64,000 nucleotides of DNA, taken from NCBI RefSeq assembly GCF_950023065.1, contig NC_088681.1:39776836-39840835 (forward strand). The letters run 5' to 3'. This stretch comes from Planococcus citri. Its lineage: Eukaryota > Arthropoda > Insecta > Hemiptera > Pseudococcidae. The position numbers were made by a program, and so were the translations under genes. Below, in pieces: positions 13,801-25,055 of this stretch. Within the stretch, counting starts at the first letter, position 1. Each line of letters opens with the position of its first letter. The notes beneath the pieces were generated by a model. It had not been told where the DNA came from and did no database searches. It saw only the letters and a program-made list of their open reading frames with translations.

Positions 13801-15690
13801 TTCACCTAGATAATCCTTTAAAAAATGAAGAATTTAGTTTATCGAAAGAGATAGAATTCATACTAATTACCTATTTCAACAGGACATATTCGAGTTTTCA
13901 ACCTACAATATTCAAAGTATTCAAATTGGATTTTGAATTCATCTCAAAATAATTCAATCAAGAAGAAACACCGAGCATAATTTTTCAAGTTGAAATATTT
14001 TTACGAAAAAACAAATAAAGATTTAAAATTATCATCTTCTTTTATATCGATGACAAATTCAACCCTTCACTTACTTTCCAATGATAAATAATTAGTACTT
14101 TATTCCCGTTACAATAGACACAGCAAATGAAAATCAAAATTTTTATTTCATTAATAAGTCACACTTTCATCAAAAAAATGTGAGATAACTAACCGAAGCA
14201 AATTTAAATTCAATCTGAACTCATTTCTAGCTCTGCGTGTGACTTCTCAAGCTCCTACGCCAAAAATATTCAAATTCAACCTTGGCAACGAGCATACAAA
14301 TCAAGGTTAAAAATAGAGAGGAGTCTAATCGAAAAGAGCACGTTTTCAGGAAGTTGATAGTTATTGCTCAACTGGATGTTTCATTGTTGAAAAAAAAAAT
14401 TATTAGCTTGCATTACATATTTCGGAATTAATTTTGAATTGGAAATGAAACGTAAAAAAGGTAATGAATCACGAAAGAAATTTTTACAGATTGCGATGAA
14501 GCATAGATGAATTAATCGTTTTAAAGTATCGAAGTTACAGAGAGAAATGTTAAAAAAATTATCACTTCTCTAAATGGAAATAATGTATTAAAGGATTGCT
14601 CACAAAAATAAAATTAATGATCGAGCTCATTATAAAATAAAGTCATTCCTGAAGACAAATTCAAGGGCATAGAAAATATTATCATAATCCGCGATGGTCA
14701 GAATAATTACAGTCTACCTTCCATGAAAAAGAATTTTGTTCAATACAAAATGGAATATAACGTGGAATATAATACAAATAAATACAGTAAAAATTTTTTC
14801 CACAATCTCAAATATTCAAAATCTCTGACTTTCCAACTTGAAATGGAAAAAATGGCGGGAAAACTGCACGTCATAAACAGTATAATTTTTCAAACCGCCG
14901 GCCTCGTATGGGGGAAATTTCGATAAGTTAACTAAGTACATTTGATCATTAATATACATTTTGGAGATTACATAATGCAATTAGATCAATAATCTAACGA
15001 TAAAATAGTGCACTATACGTATAAGTATTTGAAAGATTGGCATCAGTACTCACGATGATATTCGACTGACTTCTTGTTCACTCTTGATTCCTCCAGTAGG
15101 AGTTAATAGGACATTCAGGCAATTTAATAACTGCAACGGATCGATTCGTGGCTGAAATCAAGAACGAAATGAGATAAATATACAAATACAGATATTTCTT
15201 TCATACTAATGCTATAGGTAACTACATGGGTAAACAATGGGAACATCGGCCCATTTTTGAAGTTATTTCGAAGGTGGAAGTATACTACAGAATTTTCAAA
15301 TACTGCATAGTAGGTTTCTTCCGATGATATTAGGCATTCTGAATGCATTGCATTTGGTGGTATAGGCTAACATGAAGTTGGACAATGAGTTCAGATGACG
15401 CATACTTCAATACCCACAGGGCATGCTAATACTCATATCGAATACCGATACATATGTCTGCGTTTGAAGCATATAAGACAGATTTATACAATTCAAGCTG
15501 AATTAGGTTCATTAAGGTGTAAAATGAAATCAAGCCCATTTATGCGCTTCTCATTCTGAAGGTTATTCACATCTTACGCACGAACTGAACAATCCGTGCT
15601 AGAACTTCCGGAAAGACTTTTGTCGTTAATTTATTGTAAATAAAACTTATACTGGATAAATTATTCAATCATCTCGTTCTAACTTACCAT
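1839..15690 (-). CDS. PNUTS: PNUTS, nuclear PP1-targeting subunit (PPP1R10)
   Basis: PNUTS anchors protein phosphatase 1 on chromatin and in the PTW/PP1 complex, which acts on RNA polymerase II elongation and termination. Coding exons in order: 15690-15688 (ATG only), 15151-15054, 13264-13178, 13095-12905, 12756-11299, 3913-3750, 3662-3602, 3518-3312, 3233-3117, 3057-2898, 2798-2507, 2417-2042 and 1963-1839. They total 3,339 nt (1,112 residues) with matching phase at every junction. The N terminus (about 1-150) is a TFIIS N-terminal/LW domain beginning MPRIDPLQLLN. A long charged K/E/S-rich disordered part follows. The RVxF-type PP1 docking motif KSVKW and the downstream FFEVDVSERA block come next, then the family block KGANSQEKNIQYARER and the SMIPDTP motif. 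After these lie a Pro/Gly/Met-rich region and a C-terminal CCCH finger (C-x8-C-x4-C-x3-H). The donor of the 3117 exon (GTGTAA) is weak but is the only one keeping frame. Confidence 0.94.
6773..7140 (-). promoter_or_regulatory. Candidate internal PNUTS promoter and non-coding first exon
   Basis: Within the AT-rich 7.4-kb intron this block is rich in CpG and GACGAC runs. On the minus strand it ends at a strong donor (exon ending TTTCGAG, then GTAAGAG at 6772-6766). No open frame fits the block, so it would be a 5' untranslated exon. If spliced to the exon at 3913, translation could start at an in-frame ATG there (codons for MNAMNAAVETQ). The product would keep the PP1-docking region and CCCH finger but lose the TFIIS-like domain. 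This is inference from composition and one splice site. Confidence 0.35.
9130..9400. mobile_element. Small inverted-repeat element (MITE-like)
   Basis: The two ends are imperfect inverted repeats of about 83 bp (9130-9213 and 9318-9400). Each begins TTGAATAATC and contains a shared core (TATCACAGGACGTT at one end, TATCACAGGACGTT read from the other). The about 105-bp centre is AT-rich and non-coding. Size and structure suit a non-autonomous DNA transposon in the PNUTS intron. I could not define a clear target duplication, and no family was recognised. Confidence 0.6.
13265..15053 (-). other. PNUTS intron, no other feature seen
   Basis: AT-rich intron between the second and third coding exons of PNUTS. 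It has a G-run near 13506-13515. Nothing coding, repetitive or structured stood out on either strand. Confidence 0.6.
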
Positions 15691-16690
15691 TTTAAATTTT
15701 TTCTGCAAATATATACTCAGGATAACAAATGGCGCTGTTTATGGTAACAATAGTAGAAGTTTCGTCGCTTAGAGGTTTAGTGAATTAAACCTAAACCTAT
15801 CGCAAATATGCGTGAGGAACTGAGGAATATAAAAAAAAACCGTATGAAATACTTCTACGATGGCCTAAAATTTCAAATTCAATACGTTTTACGATCAAAT
15901 ATTACGCCACGTCACGTAGCAGGCACACCCCATCGAAATGATCTCAGAAAATAAAACGTTTTATTTTCATGATTGATGAACGAGTAAAATTTCTTGAACA
16001 GTTTGTAAAAAGTGGAAATACATAGTTGTGGAAATATACAAAAGTAACAACAAAAGTAAAAATATTATTACACGATTACATATTTTCTTTACTAAGATTA
16101 GGGAAACCAAAAAACGGTAAAATTAAACCAACTCAGACGCTACGACATAAGTGAACGGCGACTCAAGGTGACTTTATTGCGTTCTCTTTTCAATTTTCGC
16201 TTTGTTACGAAACAAAGATGGCGAAATGTAGTGTGACCACGGTGTGAAATACTAAAAAATTGACTTTTTTAACAGTGCTACAAACCGAATTTTCGAACAC
16301 AAAAAAAATAAGATTGAATGAAACGTAATTACGAACTTAATAACTTGTAATTTACCGAAATTACACCGTAATTTGTTTGGTAATTTTGATAGTTGAATTT
16401 TTTTCATGTTTACTTTTTTTTATCTTATCAGAAACTTTTTATCAAATGGAAATTTTCTTTTTAATTTTTCATTTCGTAATTCGTTTCTTTTTTCATTTTC
16501 CGGGTGATTTTGATGTTGGATTTTTTCGAAAAAATTTAAAATATTCCTCTAAATAGTCTTTGAAATCCATGTAGTTTCACAATTTCATCGCTGTAAGCTC
16601 CAGCTGATTACCTTAATAAATTTTCAAATATAAAACCAAACAGAAGATTACGTATAAAATTTTATCATTTACCAATTTTTTCATAACTTC
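15691..16690. promoter_or_regulatory. PNUTS upstream region
   Basis: Sequence upstream of the PNUTS initiator ATG (15688-15690). There is no open frame. An AAGATGGCG motif, resembling the YY1/Pho-type element often found near start sites, lies at about 16215-16223 beside a somewhat GC-richer patch, so the promoter may extend to there. Nothing else was recognised. Confidence 0.3.
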
Positions 16691-16691
16691 T

Positions 16692-17976
16692 AAAGTTCTA
16701 GATTAGGGAAGTATACGCATACGCCATTTTGGTTCGACACAACGGATGTAAACAACATTAGAACGTATGTACGCATACAATCTTACGTGTAAAAAATGCA
16801 ATTTTTTCGATTGTTCGCGGGTTCGGGTGAATTTTTAAGTAGTTTCCAGCTAAAGACAATGAAATTTCCTATCGATTGATGTTAAATTTTTGTTATTTCG
16901 CGCAAAATTGACGATTTTCTGAATACTTATATTATCCGATTTTTTCATACTATATGTGTCAACTTTAAACTAAAAATACTCGAAATCTTCAGTGAACACA
17001 CAGGTATTTTAATATAGCAAAATGTTCGTAATTTCTTCGTCTTTAAAATGAGTGTTTATCGAAAGCTCTACATGCAACCGTTCAAAAGTTGTAGAAGTTT
17101 AAAGTTGCGAAAACAATGCAAAAACCAACCGCGGATGGTAACTATGGTAAGTATTGAACTTTGAACTAGAATTACTCAAAATTTTCAACGAACACATAGG
17201 TATATTAATACAGCAAAACGTTCGTTATTTTATCCTTTTTAAAATGGATCTTTACCGAAAGCTCTACCTTCTACCGTTCAAAAATTCTTGAAGATCAAAG
17301 TTGCGGAAAGTGTTCAAATTGTGTTATCACTGTTATCAGTCACTTAGTGTTGATTGTAGAACATTTTCCGCAACTTTGATCTTCAAGAATTTTTGAACGG
17401 TAGAAGGTAGAGCTTTCGGTAAAGACCCATTTTAAAAAGGATAAAATAACGAACGTTTTGCTGTATTAATATACCTATGTGTTCGTTGAAAATTTTGAGT
17501 AATTCTAGTAATTCAAAGTTCAATACTTACCATCCGCGGTTGGTTTTTGCATTGTTTTCGCAACTTTAAACTTCTACAACTTTTGAACGGTTGCATGTAG
17601 AGCTTTCGATAAACACTCATTTTAAAGACGAAGAAATTACGAACATTTTGCTATATTAAAATACCTGTGTGTTCACTGAAGATTTCGAGTATTTTTAGTT
17701 TGAAGTTGACACATATAGTATGAAAAAATCGGATAATATAAGTATTCAGAAAATCGTCAATTTTGCGCGAAATAACAAAAATTTAACATCAATCGATAGG
17801 AAATTTCATTGTCTTTAGCTGGAAACTACTTAAAAATTCACCCGAACCCGCGAACAATCGAAAAAATTGCATTTTTTACACGTAAGATTGTATGCGTACA
17901 TACGTTCTAATGTTGTTTACATCCGTTGTGTCGTACCAAAATGGCGTATGCGTATACTTCCCTAATCTAGAACTTT
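16692..17976. mobile_element. Foldback element: 1.26-kb near-perfect palindrome
   Basis: The left arm (16692 to about 17312) and right arm (about 17359 to 17976) are almost exact reverse complements, leaving an about 46-bp spacer. The likely element runs from TTAGGGAAG (16703) to CTTCCCTAA (17965) and is flanked on both sides by TCTAGA (16697-16702 and 17966-17971), a possible 6-bp target duplication. Each arm contains two diverged head-to-tail copies of an about 196-bp module, at 16961-17156 and 17157-17312 on the left and mirrored on the right. There are therefore four copies in total. There is no coding capacity, so it is non-autonomous. It sits between the divergent PNUTS and BPNT1 genes. 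Confidence 0.88.
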
Positions 17977-18236
17977 AATAACTTCATAATCATTAAACAT
18001 TTCTACGTGTTAACGACTGCTGCGATAATACTATAGGTAATGGTTCTATTATATCTAATATCGTAATCTACTCCCCACTCCATGTTCAAGGTTGGTATAT
18101 CTTGAATAGTTGAACTTTCACTATGGTTCATTTGTTTTGTATAATCACTAATCAGTATCAGTTGAATTTATCGTTACGTTAGATCACGTCGGCTTACCTT
18201 AGTTTCCATCGTAAGTATCGTACTATCAACATCAAA

Positions 18237-19491
18237 ATGAATGAATCCGTGCCTTTAATTTTGAGACTTATTGCGGCCTCCTTACCGGTTGCGGATCACG
18301 CTGGAAAAATCATCAGAGATGTAATGAAGACTGGAGAATTAAATATCGTTGATAAGGTAGTTTTTATTGAGAAATCTCGTATTTACTTTCCATTTACCAG
18401 TTATGTAATTTATGTGCTGTTTCTCCAGGGTATCGCCGATTATCAAACGCAAGCTGATAGATCAGCTCATCAATACATAGTCTCAACTTTAGCTCGGCGA
18501 TTTCCAAAAATAAATATAATAGGTGAAGAAGACGATTCCCTTTCCAATGAACCTGTCAGTGATTCTGTTGACGATGATAAGACTAACGAAGAAATTCTAA
18601 AACTCAGTTGTCCAGAATACTTGAAAAACGTCAAAGATAGTCAGGTAATGAAATTAAAGTAGTCTTTAAAAAAATATTAGAACAATCTTTTCATATTACA
18701 TTTTTATTTCAGATTACAGTATGGGTAGATCCTTTAGATGGAACTTCTGAATACACACAAGGTGAATAGATATAGAAAATGGAAGGTACTTCGATGAACA
18801 CAGGCCCTCCAATTTCAAACCTTTCTTTCGTATAAATTATTCCATACTGAAGTCTTTTGTTGATTTTATTGTAGGATTACTCGAACATGTAACCGTTCTA
18901 ATTGGAATAGCTGTTGACGATAAAGCTGTGGCTGGAATCATAAATCAACCGTACTATGGCCACAAAGAGAAAGCCGATTGTGGTCGTAGTATTTGGGGAA
19001 TTATCGGTCTAGGAGCGTTTGGATTCCAACCGAAAGAACCGCCGAAGGATCGAAAAATCGTTACTACTACTAGATCGCACTCGAATAAAGTTGTATTATC
19101 TACCATTGATTCGATAAAACCCGACGAAGTTATTAAAGTTGGCGGAAGCGGTCATAAAGTGAGTAAAACTTCTGTGTATCATAAATGAACCGTGAAAAAG
19201 ATGAAATTTACAAGATGATTTTACGTGTTACAGGTATTGCTCTTAATAGAAGGTATCGCTCACGCATACGTGTTCGCTAGTGCAGGTACAAAACGTTGGG
19301 ATACATGTGCTCCGGAAGCAATTCTCCATGCAGTAGGTGGAAAAATGACCGATATGAATGGAAACTTCTATAAATATAATAAAGATACCGAGCACAACAA
19401 TAAAGGTGGAATTTTAGCAACGTATAAGGAAGCGGAACACGCGTCCTATTTGAATTTAATTCCTGACGAAGTGAAAAATGCATTCAAGTAA
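18237..19491 (+). CDS. Bpnt1: 3'(2'),5'-bisphosphate nucleotidase 1 (BPNT1)
   Basis: BPNT1 hydrolyses 3'-phosphoadenosine 5'-phosphate, a by-product of sulfation, to AMP in the cytosol. It belongs to the Mg-dependent, lithium-inhibited inositol-phosphatase-like family. Exons: 18237-18356, 18429-18644, 18713-18761, 18875-19158 and 19234-19491. Phase is kept throughout, giving 308 residues, the usual family length. Visible motifs are QADRSAHQYI, the metal-binding GEED, the catalytic WVDPLDGTSEYTQG, then NQPYYG, TTTRSHSNK, GGSGHK and the C-terminal WDTCAPEAILHAVGG. All expected metal ligands (E, E, D, D, D) are present. A polyadenylation signal AATAAA lies about 50 bp after the stop. SANBR begins only 200 bp downstream on the same strand. 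Confidence 0.96.
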
Positions 19492-19692
19492 TGCGTGAAT
19501 TTGATACTTGTTTTTTTTTTTTACACAATTGTGATGATTTTATAATAAAAATGCTTGTTTTAATTTTCATTTTTTATTTTGATGATGTGCAATTTTTATA
19601 AATGAAATACCCACTTTGTTACCTAGACGAAATATTTGTTTAATCGATAAATCGTTCAGTGTTTACAAACATTTTCGCAATGTGCATAGAAT

Positions 19693-22600
19693 ATGGATGA
19701 CATCGAATTACAAGATTTTTTAAATTTTTTATCTTTATCATGTAAAATAAATATTAAAGAAAGTTCCAACGATATTGAAAATGTTGACGTTGATTTGGAT
19801 AAATTAATTTCAAATGCTCTGATAATAAAACTATTTGAGCAATATAAGAATTCTAAGCATAGGAGTGATCTAGATTCGAATTTTACTAGGACGAAAAAAA
19901 ATTTCAAGGCGATTTCAATTGGCAGAAGTAAGTCTTCAAATAATTCCCCATTAAGTGATCCAGTGTCGAGTAAATCAATATCTAATGTCGAAGTAATCGA
20001 AGAAGAAAACCTGAGTGACATCGTTCAAGTGCTTAAAACCAAATTATCTGAATTACTGAATGAAGGAATATTTGATTCCATATTATCCTACTTAATTCCT
20101 AATAATGATGTGGCTGTATGTAACAAACCAATTCAGAATGTTACTGAATCTAAATCAACCACTGTTGTTAAATCAAAAAAGAAAGATAAGAGGAAAAAAC
20201 CTGGCGATGTGAAATGCTCAACAAAAAATGAGTAAGTTTTTCTTCCAATTATAACCACTAAGTTGAACTCATATAGATACCTACACATTTTTGTGGAATT
20301 TTTCAGAACTGAAGTTGAAATTCATGTGTATGATGAAGTGAAAGGATTTAAAAAGGATTTCAAATGTGCGCAAAGTCTATTGGTTTCAAACATGGGATAT
20401 TTTTCTGAAATAACAAAAGGTAGGTGCAGATACCTACACTACCTATGTACAAACGATGACCACAGACCAAGCCCATTTGTCTCTTTAATTGAACGTACCT
20501 ATTTTCGGGAGGTAATATAAGATTATTTTTGCAGGACAGAAACTCGAAGAAATGGATATATCAGTACATTGCGACATTACGATATTTGAATGGTTAATGA
20601 AATGGATTAAACGGGATATTAATGCAAATTCAGCAGATTCTCCGAAGCTTGGTAAGCAAAAAAAAACGAAATACCTTCATGTTACCTACTGTTTAATAGC
20701 TTCGTAATTTGTTAACATTCTGTGATTTGAATGTAGACAGTAAAAATGTTATTCCAATCATGGTATCAGCCAATTTTCTACAAATGCGCCCTTTGTTTCA
20801 AGATTGCCTTTACTTTTGCAAAACAAACATGAACGAAATTATTCGTTTTTCTTCGAATTTAACTTGCTTAAGCGATCACATTCTAAAGAAGTAGGTAATC
20901 AACATTTTCAGCTCGCACTTTCACGAACAATGGCTTGATTTTTTACATATTCTATCACAGATTAGCTGATAAATTATCGAATACTGAAGTTCAGTACCTA
21001 AAGGATCGAAAAGATAAGATAAAATCAAGACTCTTTGGTAAATTAATAATGTCTTTGAATGAAGAAGAACCAGAAAGGCACCGCGGACATTATGCAAGTT
21101 TAGCCTATTTGTACTTTTGCCTAAATTGTGGAAAATTAGTGACCAGGGTCAGTGCACCTTATGTGCCGTGCCAAGTGCAATATATTACCATAAAATACAG
21201 CGGAGATGTGATCTTCAACCACTCAAGGTGAATGTTGTTCGTGTATAAGTTTTTGAGAGAACGTTTTAAAGAAAAATTTTGCTATCTCAGAATTTCTAAT
21301 TTTTTGCAGAGATCTGAAGTGGAATATAAATGATCATATCAAGAATATTTGGACAGAATATAAAAACTGGAGCAATACGTATTGGCGATTATGGTCACAA
21401 TGTCATTTTTTATATTGTTACATGTGTCGAACGATGTATGCTGTAGCTTTTTCTGATTGTTGTCCTTACCATCCTCAGCAGCCTCATTTTTATCCAATGG
21501 AACAGTTTCAAACAACCAATTCTCCTGTTGGTAATGCAAACTAAAAATCTTACTACAACAGTACTTACAACTAAAATAATTTTCAACTTTGAAATGTGTT
21601 GAGAACAGGTAGGTATCTAGTAGAGTTACATTATCTTGATTATTTTCTCCTAGGTCGATATCCCTGCTGTGGTTCAAAAGCCATCAGATATGAAACAATC
21701 ATGATGAGATCGGTATGCACTTTCAATATTAAGTTCAAGTGCTTCAAAATACAAAAATTTTATTACATCACTTTCTATATTTTCAGGGTTGTAAATTACG
21801 TAGCCATATTCCAAAATTGCAAACAAGTGACGATAATTGCATTCAAACCATAATTGATTCTTTCCCAGAATTAATTAAAATAAAATGTACCGAAGAAAAC
21901 ATTTCATCATTTCTAGAAAATGATTGTATAGGTAACATTATGCTAACTATACCTACGATGAATAAAGGAATAATTACAAACTTTTGAAACGTTTTTAACG
22001 TCACTCGACGTAGATAGATACCTAATAAAAAGTACCTACAGAAATATCACACCTAAAATTCTGTTCCAGTTAATTTCGATGGATTATATCGGAATACTTT
22101 CATTGAAAAGGATTCATTATCGCTGCCGGATCAAAATCAAGGACTTTTGAAAGGGCCTTTATTACAAACATGTATGAAAGCAGTTCAACAATGTGAGGAA
22201 TTTAATTCACGAATTATAAACTAAATATGAAAGGAGTAACTATTTAATTTACGATTTTTCCCCTAGACAAATCTGTTGGCGTCTGGGAACCAAATACTGA
22301 TTACAACTTTATGAAACCTGAAGAACAAAATGAAACATCCGAATTTTATAGCGTTGGTGAAAGTGAAAACTCAGACATTTCATTCGTTCACGATACTTCC
22401 ATTTCGAATAAGCAGAATTTAGTATGCAACGAAAGTTCTTCGACTAAAACTTGCAGGTATATTTTTCAATTTTTTCAACGTAGGTAGAGGTACTTTATAG
22501 TTAATATCTGAGACGATTACACGTGTACTTCTGTTATCTAAGGAGTGAAATACGACCGGCATGGACAGCTAGGTATTCTAGCCGTCATAACCAGGACAAT

Positions 22601-22881
22601 CAACGCGATTACGAAGAAATATTTTTCCAAGCTATGTCCGATATTCTACTTCAGCGACACGAACAAGAGAAACACGCCGCTCAAAAACCGAACGAAAGTA
22701 AAAATTACTTATCGGGTATGTTTCAAGTATAGACAGTAGTTTCAAGTAGTGATTAAGCTGTAGATCAAGTTACATGTAAATTATTGGAATCATTTTAGGT
22801 GGAAGTTATATGCAAATTGAATCAGAATGGAAGGAAACAATAAAAACTAAAACATGTAAAAGTAAAAATAAATCTTCCTGA
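19693..22881 (+). CDS. Sanbr: SANBR (KIAA1841) homologue, SANT and BTB domain regulator protein
   Basis: The vertebrate protein is a SANT- and BTB-containing nuclear factor described as a negative regulator of class-switch recombination in B cells. Its role in an animal without that process is unknown. Exons: 19693-20231, 20307-20419, 20535-20651, 20737-20890, 20961-21227, 21310-21530, 21654-21712, 21787-21931, 22070-22171, 22267-22456, 22543-22715 and 22799-22881. The total is 2,163 nt, 720 residues. The N-terminal 180 residues are poorly conserved. The BTB-like part follows (EIHVYDEVKGFKKDFKC, then MDISVHCDITIFEWLMKW). After it come a cysteine-rich stretch (YFCLNCGKLVTRVSAPYVPC), the YWRLW motif, and CCPYHP and GRYPCCGSKAIRY blocks. 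A C-terminal RPAWTARYSSRHNQDNQRDYE block also matches the human pattern. The family call is firm; the function is not. Confidence 0.92.
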
Positions 22882-23269
22882 ATGTTTTTCTATTCAATGT
22901 AAATTACTTTAAAAAACAACAAGAGTTCATTGAAAAAAACTTTTCATTTAAAAACAATTAACAATTCGACCACGACATACTGATACAGTATTCACGCTGG
23001 TATAGAAATATACAATTTAGAATGATCACAAAAATGCATCATCAGCTTTTATAATAGAACATTCTGCTTAAAATAAAAATTATACCAACTAGTATGAATA
23101 AAAATTACAATGCTCATGCTCCACTTTCCACTCAATGGATAAAGTGAATAAAAATAAAACTGAAAACATTTAACAAGGTGAGCAATGAGCATAAACACAT
23201 TATTTACAAATTCATAATAAAATAAACAAAAATACATATTAAAATCAATGAGAAGGAAATCAGTCTAAC
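22882..23269. other. Convergent intergenic spacer (SANBR and TBP 3' ends)
   Basis: This short AT-rich spacer holds the 3' untranslated ends of SANBR (plus) and TBP (minus). AATAAA-like signals occur on both strands. No coding sequence was seen. Confidence 0.6.
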
Positions 23270-24333
23270 TTAGCCATTTTTCTTGAAACTTTTCAGGATA
23301 GGATAAATATTTTCATAAGCATCGTATATCTCTTGTCTTATCTTGGCTCCTAAAACGAAACACACATACATTATTACATTGAAAATAAAAACAATACTGA
23401 CAATGAGGAATTGAAAAATCACCTGTTAACACGACTTTTCCAGAAACGAAAATCAGTAGTACAATTCGAGGCTTCACCATTCTGTATATTAACCCAGGAA
23501 ACAACTCCGGTTCATAACTAGAAGAAAAATTATATCAACAAAGCGTTCTTTTCTAATTCGGTTATTGAAAATTGAAATACAAAAACCACAAAATGATTAC
23601 CTGCTAAACTGAGCATGAGTTAAAACTAAACCTTCTAATCGAATAGGGAATTTCACATCACAGCTACCGACCATATTTTGAATCTTGAAATCTAAAAATT
23701 TAGCCTGAAAAAAACACAGTCAAAAATAATATAAGAGGCAAATTCAATTTGAGAAATTCATGTAATATGTTTTCATTTTACGTACTGGGAATCCCAGCTT
23801 TTGAATAATACGAGCATATTTTCTAGCTGCCAGTCTCGAATCCTCTTCGCTCTTAGCACCGGTACAAACCATTTTACCGGAACTGAAAATTAAAGCTGTT
23901 GTTCTAGGTTCACGTATTCTCATAATTACAGCAGCGAAACGTTTAGGATTATATTCAGCGTTTCTGGCATGTAGAGCTATTTTTTTCAAATCTAATTTGC
24001 AGCTTAAATTTACCGTAGATACAATATTCCTGAAAGCATCGAAACAAGAGTTAGCACATGAGTGAATTCTTCCATGTTGAAACAAGCTCACTTACTGAAG
24101 TTGCGGCATCAAAGTCGGATCAGATGACGCCGGCGTCATCGGAGTCATGGGATTTGGTGTTCCTGGAGTGTTTTGATTTACCGACATAATACTTGGATGC
24201 ATTTTTTGATCGAAATAACTAGAAAAATCGAATGTGTTATGTATTGATAATGGATTTCATAGTGTTTCAAAGAAATAAGTTTACGTAACACTTACTGTAA
24301 TTGAGGCATCATTGAATCGCTGTTCGATGCCAT
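23270..24333 (-). CDS. Tbp: TATA-box-binding protein
   Basis: TBP is the core of TFIID, SL1 and TFIIIB and nucleates transcription by all three nuclear RNA polymerases. Exons: 24333-24296, 24218-24096, 24029-23786, 23704-23601, 23517-23423 and 23349-23270. The total is 684 nt (227 residues), with exact phase. The N terminus is short and lacks a polyglutamine tract but has the [11 protein letters not shown] repeat typical of insect TBPs. The C-terminal saddle has both direct repeats. The first runs [19 protein letters not shown], followed by [20 protein letters not shown]. The second runs [18 protein letters not shown] and includes [19 protein letters not shown] and [13 protein letters not shown]. 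It is divergently arranged with the zinc-finger gene that starts about 700 bp to the right. Confidence 0.98.
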
Positions 24334-25055
24334 TCTTCGTGGCCGAATTTAATCGTACGTATTACTCGCTATTTTTAAAGCTCAGCACTTCGTTTCCTAT
24401 TTTAAAAGTCGGTTAAAATTTTCATTTTCCTTCAATTTGTTTACCAATTTTTCACTTTTCCCTTCTGGATTTTACCAAGCTTCCATGCTTTTTTCTGATT
24501 GGTCGAATAGAAAATTCTGATAAGAATTTTGAATTAGTTTCATTTTTCGCCTGCAGGAGTGTTTTCTGCATGTGAAATTCGAATCTCAATATTTTTACAT
24601 TTTCCTGGTTTATTTTAATTGAATTTGAAATTTTAAAATAAATCTTGATTATTTTATGTATAAAAAATCAAAATTCACCTTTAAAAATTGAAAAAATTGA
24701 AATATTTTTGTAAAAAAATGTTTTCAATTTTATAATAACTTGGCCGTTCACATTGAAAATTAAAATATCACCAGGCCGCCATTATGATCGAAACGTCTGA
24801 TAACGATTTTGAAATAAAAAAAAACTCGAAAAAAAAACCGATACAAACAAAAAACTGAATTAATTTGCGAATTGGTAGTGGAAATTAAATTAATTGCGTG
24901 AAATTAAATTGCATTAATTGTACACCAATGAGTAAGGTAAATAGTTTATCCCGATATCCTCGATCATCTCTATCTTTTCACCATTAATTTTGTTACTTTC
25001 ATTAGATTATATCGTGTAAACGAAAAGTGCGCGATGCGGTCATTCTTTTGAGAAG
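24334..25055. promoter_or_regulatory. Shared divergent promoter region of TBP and the zinc-finger gene
   Basis: TBP is read leftward and the zinc-finger gene rightward from this 0.7-kb interval. An inverted CCAAT box (ATTGG) lies at about 24499-24503. Upstream of the zinc-finger start there is a short upstream open frame (ATG at 25034, stop after five codons). No other coding sequence was seen. Start sites are not determined. Confidence 0.5.
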
